Shown here one piece after another: positions 25,869 to 36,863 of a stretch of DNA of 64,000 nucleotides. A program made the position numbers and the translations under genes. The notes beneath the pieces are model-generated. The model worked only from the letters and a program-made list of their open reading frames with translations. It was not told the origin of the DNA and did not search any database. The stretch is from the NCBI RefSeq assembly GCF_007004545.3, contig NZ_CP045503.2, positions 2,016,501 to 2,080,500 on the forward strand. Direction: 5' to 3'. Within the stretch, counting starts at the first letter, position 1. Each line of letters starts with the position of its first letter. The stretch is from Shewanella eurypsychrophilus (GTDB lineage Bacteria > Pseudomonadota > Gammaproteobacteria > Enterobacterales > Shewanellaceae).

Positions 25869-26513
25869 ATGAAATACCAGATTATTCCTGTTACCCCATT
25901 TCAACAAAATTGCAGTCTTATCTGGTGTGATGAAACGAAGAAAGCCGCAGTTATTGATCCCGGTGGTGATTTTGACCGTATCTTGGTTGAGGTGGATAAG
26001 CTAGGGCTTAAGCTAGAAAAAATCCTATTGACTCATGGTCATATCGATCACGTAGGTGCTGCAAAAGCGTTAGCCGAACAGGCTGGGATCCCAATTATTG
26101 GCCCACATGAAGCGGACAGTTTTTGGTTAGAAAGCTTGCCAGAGCAGAGTAAGCATTTTGGCTTTAAGCCCTGTGAGCCTTTTACGCCGACGCAATATTT
26201 GAATGCTGGTGACACAGTTCGCTTAGGCTCAAAGACTTTAGAGGTGTTACATTGTCCAGGGCACACGCCTGGTCACCTAGTGTTTTTTTCGCCGAGCAGC
26301 AAACTGGCATGGGTTGGTGATGTGTTATTTCACGGCTCTATTGGCCGCACTGATTTTCCGCAATCTAACCATTCAGATCTTATCGATTCTATTACTCAAA
26401 CGCTTTGGCCGCTAGGGCGTGATGTAGAGTTTATTCCAGGACACGGGCCAGTTTCTACCTTTGGTCATGAGCGAGACCAAAATCCGTTTGTCGCCGACCA
26501 ACTTTTTTATTAA
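25869..26513 (+). CDS. MBL-fold metallo-hydrolase (YcbL/glyoxalase-II-like)
   Basis: 214 residues. The zinc-site motif is 'LLTHGHIDHVGAAKALAEQ' (HxHxDH, ~57-64), with further ligands in 'LEVLHCPGHTPGHLVFF' (~135), 'LAWVGDVLFHGSIGRTD' (Asp, ~158) and 'EFIPGHGP' (~200). The layout matches the small YcbL-type glyoxalase II-like enzymes, which hydrolyse thioesters such as S-lactoylglutathione. A ribosome site (GGCGGA) lies seven bases upstream. It is monocistronic. Confidence 0.85.
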   Translation: MKYQIIPVTPFQQNCSLIWCDETKKAAVIDPGGDFDRILVEVDKLGLKLEKILLTHGHIDHVGAAKALAEQAGIPIIGPHEADSFWLESLPEQSKHFGFKPCEPFTPTQYLNAGDTVRLGSKTLEVLHCPGHTPGHLVFFSPSSKLAWVGDVLFHGSIGRTDFPQSNHSDLIDSITQTLWPLGRDVEFIPGHGPVSTFGHERDQNPFVADQLFY

Positions 26514-26716
26514 TGATATAGGCTAACCTGATATTGCAGCTTCAATCCCTCTTAAATGATAGGGGTTGCTGTTTCACCCCATGGGGTGGGCGATTGGTAT
26601 TCTCAGCGGCGACGGCCTAGAAGAGACACTTAACTTGCGAACGTGAGTGCTAAAATCGTCGAGTCGTACTTTTCAATTCGTACTTTTCAATTTTCACCAA
26701 GGGATTTGAAAATAAA

Positions 26717-26741
26717 GATGCTAGCTTGTTTAGCTAGCATC
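26717..26741. terminator. Perfect hairpin downstream of the MBL hydrolase
   Basis: GATGCTAGCT and AGCTAGCATC are perfect 10-base arms around TGTTT, followed by a T-rich stretch (CGTTTTGTTGATCTTTTT). It lies in the 450-base gap before the DUF1097 gene, in which I see no gene. It probably ends the hydrolase transcript. Confidence 0.55.
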
Positions 26742-26963
26742 GCTCGTTTTGTTGATCTTTTTACGACAAATTTTAATTTGAGCTGGCTCGCTAACTGCTA
26801 TAAAAACAACATATGAGCCACATAAGTGTAATTAAGCAGCAGTTAATACTGAAATCATGCCCTAGATCCTATTTTTATTTTACAAAAGGGAGTAATTTAA
26901 CCAACAAAATGGCCAATCAATAAATAGAATTGGCTTTCTTCCTATGTAATGAGGGGTCAATAC

Positions 26964-27494
26964 ATGGAAAATCGTTGGCAAGTCGCCATTTCGGCGGGTT
27001 TACTTGCGGCTATCTGGGCCGGTGTTGCTGATACGTTCAGCTTAGTCACTTGGATCGGTTTCTTAGCCTGCAGTACTTTTTTTGCTCAAACCAAATCAGG
27101 GTTTCAAGGCGTTGCCTTGAGTTGGGCGACTAATTTATCTGGTGTGTTTTGGGCCTGGATTGTCATCAGTGGCAGTGGTTATTTTGAGTCAGTTTTTGTG
27201 GGGTATCTACTCACAGGCATAGTCACCTCGGCTATGTGTCTTCAGGCGAGTTACCATAGATTATCTTTCATTCCTGGTGCCTTTATTGGTTGTTGTATTA
27301 CTTTTGCCATGGCTGGCGATATTGCCAATATACTGCCAGCATTACTACTGGGCGCGTTATTGGGTTACTCGATGACTTTACTGACCACACAACTTGTTAA
27401 TCTTACTAATAAGTGGAGAGAGTTCTCCGCAGCAACAAGCGCCAATAATGTCAATAATACCAATAAAATCACCGCTCAGACGACTAACGAATAA
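26964..27494 (+). CDS. DUF1097-family inner-membrane protein
   Basis: About 176 residues from the ATG at 26964, preceded by GAGGGG eight bases upstream. It has five or so hydrophobic segments: 'VAISAGLLAAIWAGVADTFS', 'WIGFLACSTFFAQ', 'ALSWATNLSGVFWAWIVIS', 'FVGYLLTGIVTSAMCL' and 'LPALLLGALLGYSMTLL'. The glycine-rich pattern matches DUF1097 proteins such as E. coli YcdZ. The function is not known. The C-terminal tail is Asn/Thr-rich. It lies 65 bases upstream of a chemoreceptor gene and may share its transcript. Confidence 0.72.
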   Translation: MENRWQVAISAGLLAAIWAGVADTFSLVTWIGFLACSTFFAQTKSGFQGVALSWATNLSGVFWAWIVISGSGYFESVFVGYLLTGIVTSAMCLQASYHRLSFIPGAFIGCCITFAMAGDIANILPALLLGALLGYSMTLLTTQLVNLTNKWREFSAATSANNVNNTNKITAQTTNE

Positions 27495-27559
27495 CGCTGA
27501 TGCGTTAGTTAGGTCGCTTCTATAAGAGTGAAAAGCAGAATTAGGACTAGGTAACGAAT

Positions 27560-29008
27560 ATGAAACAGATCGAATTTAGAAAGATAGATGCCTTGATGAT
27601 TAAGCTCAGCCTGAATGGTAAGTTTTGGCTGGTGTGCACTATGGTGGCATTGATCACAGCCGGTATCGCGTTAATGAACTGGGAGCATGCAGCGGATCAC
27701 GCGACCAAAAGCTCTCAAGCGAGAGCTCAGTCTATGGTCGATAGTTTTGCCGCTGTGGCCAAGTCTCAGGGGTTGAAAAAGAACGAACTTAATCAATACG
27801 CCAGAGAACATGGGCTTCAAGTAACAAGCCGCATGGATTCATCCAGGCAGGGCGATAATGTTGCTGTGACGGCATCGGTTGGCAATCAGCACTTACTGCT
27901 TAATGTGAATGTAAAAGCATGGGAGTCTGATGCCACAAGCGATGCTAACTTTATGCTTTGGATAGCACTTGCCGGTTTGCTGCCCCTGTTTCAACTGAGT
28001 TATTGGATCTCCACCTCACTAGGTGGTGGATTGTGGGATATGTATATTGCGATTAAGCGATTGGCTGATGGGGATTTGACCCAGCGACTTAACTTTTTCG
28101 GTACAGATGATTTTAGTATGATCGCTACCGAAATTGATCGCAGCGCCGATAATATGAGTGAAATGGTCACAGCGATTGGCAAAAATGCCGGCACGTTAGC
28201 CCAAGCTGCCGACGAATTTAATCAACAAGCTCAGCAAAGCGATCAGTTGATAGGTGCTCAGCATCAATTCTTAGATACCGTGGCAGTAGCTATGGATCAG
28301 ATGACTGCCGCTATCGAAGAGGTGTCACACAATGCGGCTAATACCTCTGAGCAGACTAAAGCCAACTCTCATCAGGCTGAAGCAAGTAAACTGCGTATTT
28401 TGGATGCGGTTGAACGTATATCAGGTTTGGTAACCAAAATTAGTTCGGCATCAGATTCAGTCTCTCAGCTGTCTAAGCATGCTTCTGAGATAGGCGCTGT
28501 GGTGACGACGATTAACAGTATCTCTGAGCAGACAAATTTGTTGGCGCTGAATGCTGCTATTGAGGCGGCACGTGCGGGTGAGCAGGGACGAGGTTTTGCT
28601 GTCGTTGCCGATGAAGTCAGAACCCTTGCAGGGCGTACTCAACAGGCTACAGTAGAAATTCAATCTATGATTGAGGGGTTGCAATCAGGCTCTGCTAAAT
28701 TGACTCGTGTGACCGAAGAAATTGTCGACCAAGCCGATCAGGGCCGTGGCGCGATTGTGTCTGTCGGTGAAGATGTCGATTCCATGGCCAGTTCAACCAA
28801 TGATGTATTTGATATGAGCTCACAAATTGCAGCATCAGCTGAAGAGCAGAGTGTCTCTGCACGAGATATTGCCATGCAGCTTAATGATATCCGCGATCAA
28901 TCTGAGACCATTAAACAGACCGCTCAGCGTTCGGCATCCCTAGCCGCTGAACTGCATCAATCCTCTAGCGAATTAGAAGGGATTTTAGGCCAATATCGAA
29001 CCAGCTAA
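27560..29008 (+). CDS. Methyl-accepting chemotaxis protein
   Basis: 482 residues. Helix 1 is ~20-40 ('[20 protein letters not shown]'), followed by a short (~80 residue) periplasmic part and helix 2 at ~133-153. A HAMP linker ('[31 protein letters not shown]') comes next, then the long signalling coiled coil with the conserved tip '[34 protein letters not shown]'. It feeds CheA/CheW. The small periplasmic region means a compact or indirect sensor; no ligand can be named. A strong terminator follows. Confidence 0.9.
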   Translation: MKQIEFRKIDALMIKLSLNGKFWLVCTMVALITAGIALMNWEHAADHATKSSQARAQSMVDSFAAVAKSQGLKKNELNQYAREHGLQVTSRMDSSRQGDNVAVTASVGNQHLLLNVNVKAWESDATSDANFMLWIALAGLLPLFQLSYWISTSLGGGLWDMYIAIKRLADGDLTQRLNFFGTDDFSMIATEIDRSADNMSEMVTAIGKNAGTLAQAADEFNQQAQQSDQLIGAQHQFLDTVAVAMDQMTAAIEEVSHNAANTSEQTKANSHQAEASKLRILDAVERISGLVTKISSASDSVSQLSKHASEIGAVVTTINSISEQTNLLALNAAIEAARAGEQGRGFAVVADEVRTLAGRTQQATVEIQSMIEGLQSGSAKLTRVTEEIVDQADQGRGAIVSVGEDVDSMASSTNDVFDMSSQIAASAEEQSVSARDIAMQLNDIRDQSETIKQTAQRSASLAAELHQSSSELEGILGQYRTS

Positions 29009-29030
29009 TCACTAATCAGTTTCTCGTTTG

Positions 29031-29062
29031 AAAAGCAAAACCTTGGTTTTGCTTTTTTTTTG
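29031..29062 (+). terminator. Intrinsic terminator of the chemoreceptor gene
   Basis: AAAAGCAAAACC and GGTTTTGCTTTT pair perfectly around TT, followed by a continuous T-run, 22 bases after the stop. Confidence 0.88.
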
Positions 29063-29234
29063 GCTATTATTTATCACATCTGTGTGGTGCTTTTACTAAA
29101 AACACTGTTTGTTAGCGATATGTGAAAGTTATTTACACTTTCTCCGTTCTTATACCAGCGAGAGAAACTTAAAAAACGCATATTTTAGTTTGGTCTTAGT
29201 GAACTTTTCTTTGCTGATAACAAATTAGGTAATA

Positions 29235-29933
29235 ATGAGAGTTGAGGTTGATGTGATAAATCGTCGGGCAGTATTACTAGTTAGTGGACTTTTTTTAGGG
29301 CCGTTAATTGGCGGAAGCTTTCAAGTTCATGCCGAAACATTCCGTTTAGTCGATTCTACTGGCAAGGCCATGGAGAGCATGGTTGTCTATCTACAGCCTA
29401 AACAAGCTGACAACACTGAGGCCATGAGCGGAGATAATCAAAGTGCACCGCTGGAAATACATCAAGAAAACAAGCAATTCACTCCTTATATCACCGTTAT
29501 TCAGAAAGGCTATGAGCTGCAGTTTGTTAATGATGATGATATTACCCATCACATCTACTCGGCGGTGGGGCCTAATCGTTTTTCATTTAAATTACGTAAG
29601 GGAAACGCGACGCAAAGCATGGTGTTTGATCAGACGGGTCATATCTCTATGGGGTGCAATATCCATGATTGGATGAGCGGTCACCTGCTCGTTGTTGATA
29701 CCCCCTATTTTGGTACCACAGATGACGCAGGCTGGGTAAGCTTTGATAACGTACCGGATGCTGATTACCGCTTAGTTATCTGGCATCCTCAGTTGTCGGC
29801 TGACAAAAATAGCGTGTCACAAGGGGTGGTATTGCCACTAGCTGAGGCGTTGACTATCACAGTGTCAGCACCCATGGCTGAGATCCCTTCCCAGGAGAGC
29901 CTTGATGATTTTGAGTTTTTGGAAGGCTATTAA
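29235..29933 (+). CDS. Exported cupredoxin-like protein (methylamine-utilisation-protein type)
   Basis: 232 residues with an N-terminal signal ending 'FQVHAETF'. The body looks like a plastocyanin/CNA-B-type fold with possible copper ligands: His in 'DDITHHIYSAVGP' (~115), Cys in 'GHISMGCNIHDWMSGHLLV' (~143), His in 'CNIHDWM' and the following Met. This order (H...C..H..M) is that of a type 1 copper site. The proteins are often annotated as methylamine utilisation protein, but no methylamine genes are here. The stop overlaps the start of the EAL gene, so the two are translationally coupled. Confidence 0.72.
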   Translation: MRVEVDVINRRAVLLVSGLFLGPLIGGSFQVHAETFRLVDSTGKAMESMVVYLQPKQADNTEAMSGDNQSAPLEIHQENKQFTPYITVIQKGYELQFVNDDDITHHIYSAVGPNRFSFKLRKGNATQSMVFDQTGHISMGCNIHDWMSGHLLVVDTPYFGTTDDAGWVSFDNVPDADYRLVIWHPQLSADKNSVSQGVVLPLAEALTITVSAPMAEIPSQESLDDFEFLEGY

Positions 29934-32269
29934 TGTTCGGTATATTTAATCGAATACAGATGCGCATTTTTGCCTTCTTCGTGATCTTATTGATTGCGGT
30001 GCAGGCTATCTCTTTCTCAATCACTTTCTACGCGAACAAACGCTTAGAGCAAGAGCAACTTCGCAATCAACTCTCTGTGGCCGAACTGGTATTTAAATCT
30101 GAGTATAACGATCGTAATTATTATCTGTCTGCATTTGCTGAAACTGCGGCCAAAGACTTCGGGCTCAAAGATATCTTTATTGATGATGATAGCCGGAGCT
30201 TTTTAGTGGCGTTGAATAATCATCGAAAACGAATCAATGCGGATATTGCCATCGCGATCAACATTGAAGGAAATATCATTGGGGAGTTGATGCTTAGCCC
30301 CCGTGGAATGGATAAGGGCAAAGTGAAAGTCGGCCCAGAGCATGGAAAACAGTTTCGTTATCCATTAGATACAGAGTTTCAAGATGTTAATCCGCTATAC
30401 CCCTTGGATGACAATATTTACCAGATTAAATTTGCGCCGCTGACCAGTGGTGCCAGTAACATCATTGGCTGGGTTGGGTTTGGCTATATTATTGGCGATG
30501 AATTAGCGCGTTCGCTGCAGATGAAAACCGGGCTCAACGCAGGTTTTATGGTATCTAACGGAGAGAATAATCAATTTATTAGTCTGTCAGCAGAGCGAGT
30601 CAATACTGATGATTATCAGGCAGTGTCTGAATTTATCCAAAATGGTCAGTCAAATGATGAGTATGTGCTGTGGCACGAGGCGCTTGGAGAGGTCAATAAC
30701 AAACAGCTCCATGCATTTATGTATCTCACTCGCTATGACGTGCTTGAGTCATTTCAGAAACAATGGCTACTGCAACTGGGTTTGATTGTATTAATGCTCC
30801 CCATCTCACTGTTATTAGCATTCATTATCTCAAGCGATGTGACCAGACCCATTAAGGTATTGATTGAACAAGCCAGATTTATCGCCAAAGGTAACTATAA
30901 CTCTAAGGTGCAAGTGGGTAATAGCATAGAGATGAAACAGTTAGCCGAAGAGTTTACTGTGATGCAGGAGGCGATTGTCAGTCGTGAGAGTAAGATAGCA
31001 TTTCAGGCTTATCATGATCCGCTGACTAACTTGCCGAATAAAAATGAGTTAGAGCGAGTCACTCAGCCCTGGTTTGAGGACAAATCAGCCGTTGCAATCT
31101 GTTTAATCAACATCAAGCGTATGACTGAGGTCAACGGTACCTTGGGTCATGTGGTTGGGGATGAGGTGATCAAAGAGGTCAGTAAGCGTTTGTGCTCGGT
31201 AGATAATATCGATCTGGTGTGTCGAATGAGTGGCGATGAATTTGTCTTGGTTGTAAAACAGACCTCTCCCAAAGCACTTAGAGAGTTAATGGCCCAAGTA
31301 CAACAAACCATAGAGGCTGAATATTGTTACCAAGATATTTCTCTGCATCTACAGCTCACCGTCGGGATAAGCTTTGTCCACTACCCGAGTGACTTAGAAA
31401 CCTTGTTACGTCAAGCCGATACGTCACTGCAGTATGCTAAGAAGAACAAGTTAGATCAGCAAATCTACAACCAAAAGATTGATGTAAATACCTTAGAGCG
31501 GTTACAACTTATCAATGAGCTAAAATCAGCGATTGAACAGGGTGAGTTAGTCTTGTTTTATCAGCCTAAGCTAGATCTGAAACTCAATAAGGTGACCCAT
31601 GTTGAGGCACTTGTGCGCTGGCAACATCCTGATCGTGGCATGATCCCCCCAGATACCTTTATCCCGATTGCCGAGCAGATGGGACAGATGAATGCCTTAA
31701 CCCGTTGGGTGATGAATGAGTCTATTGCGCAATATTTGAGGTGGAAATCTCAAGGCATCGACCTGGGGATCGCGATTAACATCTCGGCAGAGAACCTCAA
31801 AGACCCCTATTTTTGTCAATATGTATTAGATGTCATCTCAGACAGCAATGTGCCTATTGAGGCGCTAACGTTAGAGATCACCGAGGATGCTGTGGTCTCT
31901 GATCCAGAGAATGCGATTAAGCAGTTGAAGATATTGAAAAAATATGGTCTTAAATTGTCTATTGATGATTATGGCACGGGTTACTCTTCGCTGGCACAAT
32001 TGAAGCAACTTCCGGTAGATGAATTGAAAATTGATAAATCATTCGTGCAAAATTTAATGGTGAGTCAAGACGATCAGATCATCGTTAATTCCACCTTACA
32101 GCTAGCCCATAGCTTAGGTTTACGTGTTGTAGCTGAAGGGATTGAGGATGAAGCCGCTCTGGCATGGTTAACCGAGCGAGGCTGTGAAATGGGGCAGGGG
32201 TATTATCTCTCTAGGCCTACCGATGCCGATAATTTAGTGCAATGGTTAACAAGCTCGCGCTATGCATAA
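29933..32269 (+). CDS. Membrane GGDEF-EAL protein, probable c-di-GMP phosphodiesterase
   Basis: 778 residues. Two membrane helices (~10-30 and ~280-300) flank a periplasmic sensor of ~250 residues. A HAMP follows ('DVTRPIKVLIEQARFIAKGNYNSKVQVG'), then a GGDEF domain whose signature is 'CRMSGDEFVLVV' (SGDEF), and an EAL domain. The EAL motifs are intact: 'VEALVRWQHP', 'INISAENL', 'LEITEDAV', 'IDDYGTGYSSL', 'IDKSFV' and 'VVAEGIED'. It should therefore hydrolyse c-di-GMP, while cyclase activity is doubtful. It sits between a cupredoxin-like and an outer-membrane-like gene, so its sensor domain may read the state of that exported copper-type protein (inference). Confidence 0.88.
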   Translation: MFGIFNRIQMRIFAFFVILLIAVQAISFSITFYANKRLEQEQLRNQLSVAELVFKSEYNDRNYYLSAFAETAAKDFGLKDIFIDDDSRSFLVALNNHRKRINADIAIAINIEGNIIGELMLSPRGMDKGKVKVGPEHGKQFRYPLDTEFQDVNPLYPLDDNIYQIKFAPLTSGASNIIGWVGFGYIIGDELARSLQMKTGLNAGFMVSNGENNQFISLSAERVNTDDYQAVSEFIQNGQSNDEYVLWHEALGEVNNKQLHAFMYLTRYDVLESFQKQWLLQLGLIVLMLPISLLLAFIISSDVTRPIKVLIEQARFIAKGNYNSKVQVGNSIEMKQLAEEFTVMQEAIVSRESKIAFQAYHDPLTNLPNKNELERVTQPWFEDKSAVAICLINIKRMTEVNGTLGHVVGDEVIKEVSKRLCSVDNIDLVCRMSGDEFVLVVKQTSPKALRELMAQVQQTIEAEYCYQDISLHLQLTVGISFVHYPSDLETLLRQADTSLQYAKKNKLDQQIYNQKIDVNTLERLQLINELKSAIEQGELVLFYQPKLDLKLNKVTHVEALVRWQHPDRGMIPPDTFIPIAEQMGQMNALTRWVMNESIAQYLRWKSQGIDLGIAINISAENLKDPYFCQYVLDVISDSNVPIEALTLEITEDAVVSDPENAIKQLKILKKYGLKLSIDDYGTGYSSLAQLKQLPVDELKIDKSFVQNLMVSQDDQIIVNSTLQLAHSLGLRVVAEGIEDEAALAWLTERGCEMGQGYYLSRPTDADNLVQWLTSSRYA

Positions 32270-32323
32270 TCGGCGCTAGGTGCTCGCAGATTAAGAAAAG
32301 TAGAGATCAGAATAGGAGCAAGG

Positions 32324-33550
32324 ATGAAATATTGGGTATGGATACTTGGTTTATACTCGCCATTGATATTGGCTGCAGAGCATAAGCTTGCAGGTATTAT
32401 CGATGTTAGGGCCAGTTACACAAATGGAATTACCTCTTATGTCGATGGTGGACTGGGTAAGTTTAGATTCAACCCTGATGGACAAGTTTCTCTAGCACAA
32501 GCTGGTGTGAGTTACACTGTGGATTGGGATAATCCTTTGTCGGCGCATGTGGTCGCCAATGCGTACTGGGATGGTGTAGAGGATAATATCGGCATTACTG
32601 AGGCCTACCTCAAATACAAGGGGCTTCCTTGGGACAATGGTTTACGACTGGGTGGAAAGTTAGGGATCATATATCCTGAAATCTCCATGGAAAATATTGC
32701 TACCGCCTGGTCCTCTCCTTATACGTTAACTTACTCAGGAATTAACAGTTGGCTAGGTGAAGAGGTTCGCCATATTGGTGCACAAATCAGTGTGGATTAC
32801 TTGGGTAAGTTTCATGACTCTCGCCATGACTTCACACTCTCTGGCGAGTTCTTTAAAAATAATGATACGACAGGGGCCATGTTAGCCTGGCACGGCTGGA
32901 CCAGCAGCTCACGTCAAACACTGTGGCAAGAGACACTGCCCTTAAGTGACCTTCCTAGTCTAGACGGTGGTGAGCTCGGCAGTCAGGCCAAAGAGTCTGA
33001 CCCTTTCTTAGAGCTAGATGATCGCATCGGCTATCATGTTAAAACCCAGTGGCGTATGCAAGGGCTGGGTCGTCTTGAAGTGGGATACTATGATAATGAC
33101 GCCGATACCCGAGTTGTTATTGAGGGGCAATATGCCTGGTTGACTCAGTTTGTGCACATTGGCACTAAATGGCGCCTTCCCTATAATATTGAACTGATCG
33201 CTCAATATATGAAGGGGGATACCTTGATGAAATCGCCAGACGGCAGGAACATCGTCGATAATGGCTATGACTCAGCTTTTATCCTATTAAGTCACCGATG
33301 GCAGAAACATCGACTTTCCGCGCGATTCGAAGACTTTAGTGTGACTGACAATGACCTAACATTTGATGATGATAACAGTGAAGAGGGACAGGCAATGACA
33401 GTCTCTTACAGTTATCAATTGAAAAAAGGCTGGTTTGTGCAAGCTGAATATAATCGTATCGACTCACTACGCCCTGCACGGGCTGAACAAGGCTTTCCTG
33501 AAGACTTAGTCGAGCAACAGTGGCAATTGGCGAGTCGTTATTATTTTTAG
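32324..33550 (+). CDS. Putative outer-membrane beta-barrel protein
   Basis: 408 residues. A signal peptide ends near 'PLILAAEHK', followed by alternating hydrophobic/aromatic strands ('GRLEVGYYDND', 'FILLSHRWQKHRLSARFEDFSV', 'AMTVSYSYQLKKGWFVQAEYNR') and a terminal 'WQLASRYYF', the C-terminal Phe expected for Bam substrates. I do not recognise a precise porin family. It is the third gene of the cupredoxin-EAL-barrel set, 54 bases after the EAL gene, with AGGAG in front. A role in cell-surface signalling or small-molecule passage is possible but unproven. Confidence 0.65.
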   Translation: MKYWVWILGLYSPLILAAEHKLAGIIDVRASYTNGITSYVDGGLGKFRFNPDGQVSLAQAGVSYTVDWDNPLSAHVVANAYWDGVEDNIGITEAYLKYKGLPWDNGLRLGGKLGIIYPEISMENIATAWSSPYTLTYSGINSWLGEEVRHIGAQISVDYLGKFHDSRHDFTLSGEFFKNNDTTGAMLAWHGWTSSSRQTLWQETLPLSDLPSLDGGELGSQAKESDPFLELDDRIGYHVKTQWRMQGLGRLEVGYYDNDADTRVVIEGQYAWLTQFVHIGTKWRLPYNIELIAQYMKGDTLMKSPDGRNIVDNGYDSAFILLSHRWQKHRLSARFEDFSVTDNDLTFDDDNSEEGQAMTVSYSYQLKKGWFVQAEYNRIDSLRPARAEQGFPEDLVEQQWQLASRYYF

Positions 33551-33558
33551 AGAAGGTG

Positions 33559-33595
33559 CTAGTTCCTAGGAACTAGGCCCTAGGATCTAGTTTCT
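33559..33595. repeat. CTAG-rich palindrome between convergent genes
   Basis: CTAGTTCCTAGGAACTAG (33559-33576) is a perfect 18-base palindrome, followed by GGCCCTAGGATCTAGTTTC. Five CTAG tetranucleotides fall within ~35 bases, and CTAG is usually scarce in proteobacterial DNA. It lies in the 50-base gap between the convergent barrel and fadH genes and may act as a two-way terminator. Confidence 0.6.
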
Positions 33596-33600
33596 TCAAA

Positions 33601-35628
<2,028 letters not shown>

Positions 35629-35686
35629 CTAGTTATATTAGTATTATTTTTATTGGTTAAAGATAGAGCGAATGTTAGGATTGGCC

Positions 35687-35707
35687 AATGACTAAAGGTT
35701 ACAAATT
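35687..35707 (+). promoter_or_regulatory. Candidate operator shared by fadH/araC and fadD
   Basis: AATGACTAAAGGTTACAAATT lies between the divergent fadH and araC-type genes. 19 of its 21 bases recur at 38715-38735, upstream of the fadD-like gene. A shared, otherwise unexplained motif in two linked fatty-acid promoters beside a regulator gene is likely to be that regulator's binding site. Confidence 0.55.
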
Positions 35708-35762
35708 GATGACTGTATTTAGCTTGTTTGAATATTTATCTCTATAACCATGGTGGAATAAC

Positions 35763-36863
35763 ATGAAACTTGGTGATATCTCTGTCTCTTATATAGAGAT
35801 AATGAGTAAGGCAATGGTACAACTTGATGAGGATATTACCCCTCTTCTCGATAAATACTCCATAAACTCTGCCTCTTTATCCTCTCCCGATGCTCGGGTG
35901 AGTATTCCAAAGTTTATGCGTCTGGGCTATGACTGCATCAAGCAAAGCGATTGCCCATGGCTGGGCTTGATGATGGGGGAGGTTACCTGTCCAACTAACC
36001 TTGGTATCGCCGGTTTACTTGCGCTTTCAGCGCAAAACATTAAGCAAGCCTGCGAACAAATCGCGACCTATGAGCGATTGAATAAATATAACTCCAGAGG
36101 GCAGTCGCGTTTTTTTGTCAATCGAGCCTTTGGTATGGAGCAAGACAAATACCTTGAATTGAGTCGAGAGTATGGAATCGAACAAGATCAAGCGGTACTG
36201 ATGTTTTACTCCATCAATCCCTATAATGACTATAACTTATTCGTGGTGGACTCTGTCTTATCGGGTTGGCAAAAGGTCATAGAATCACTGAGTGGACGGA
36301 CGGATGTGATAGAGAAGGTCTGCTTCGAATTTCCAGCCCCCGATTATAGTGATAAATACCATGAACTTTTTCATTGCCCAGTCCTGTTTGAACAAACGAG
36401 TAACTATTTGGTGATCAAAGCCGAAGCATTAGCTTGGCCTTGTATTAATCGTAGTGCGTCGACGTTTGTGCACCTTAGAAGAGGCGCCGATCAAGAGCTG
36501 GAAAAAGTGCGATTGGGACTGAGTTTTCATGAAAAAGTCAGCCGAGTGATTGGTCCCTTGCTCGATGGCAGTACGCCAACACTGGAGCAAGTCTCAGAGC
36601 AGTTGAATATGGCGCCCTGGACGGTCAGGCGTAAATTAGTCGAGGAGGGCGGCAGTTTCCAACAAACCCTCAACGACACTCGAAGAACCCTGTCTATCAG
36701 CTATGTACGCGACACGGCGTTAACCTTAGGTGAAATTGCTTACTTGTTAGGTTTTGGCTCACCTACTGCATTTCAGCGAGCCTTTAAACGTTGGACCGGA
36801 GAAGCGCCGGGGCGCTTCAGAACATCAAGATCACAGAAGAGAGCCAATGAGGAAGGACATTAG
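35763..36863 (+). CDS. AraC-family transcriptional regulator (Arabinose_bd-type N-terminus)
   Basis: 366 residues. The N-terminal domain (~1-220) has the pattern of OruR/ArgR-like AraC regulators ('LGLMMGEVTCPTNLGIAGLLALSAQNIKQACEQIATYERL'). The C-terminal DNA-binding domain (~265-360) carries 'TLEQVSEQLNMAPWTVRRKLVEEGGSFQQTLNDTRR' and the second helix-turn-helix 'LGEIAYLLGFGSPTAFQRAFKRWTGEAPGRFR'. It is flanked by fadH (divergent) and a fadD-like gene (convergent), and both have the same 21-base motif upstream. Control of unsaturated fatty-acid breakdown, with an acyl effector, is the likely role (inference). Confidence 0.82.
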   Translation: MKLGDISVSYIEIMSKAMVQLDEDITPLLDKYSINSASLSSPDARVSIPKFMRLGYDCIKQSDCPWLGLMMGEVTCPTNLGIAGLLALSAQNIKQACEQIATYERLNKYNSRGQSRFFVNRAFGMEQDKYLELSREYGIEQDQAVLMFYSINPYNDYNLFVVDSVLSGWQKVIESLSGRTDVIEKVCFEFPAPDYSDKYHELFHCPVLFEQTSNYLVIKAEALAWPCINRSASTFVHLRRGADQELEKVRLGLSFHEKVSRVIGPLLDGSTPTLEQVSEQLNMAPWTVRRKLVEEGGSFQQTLNDTRRTLSISYVRDTALTLGEIAYLLGFGSPTAFQRAFKRWTGEAPGRFRTSRSQKRANEEGH

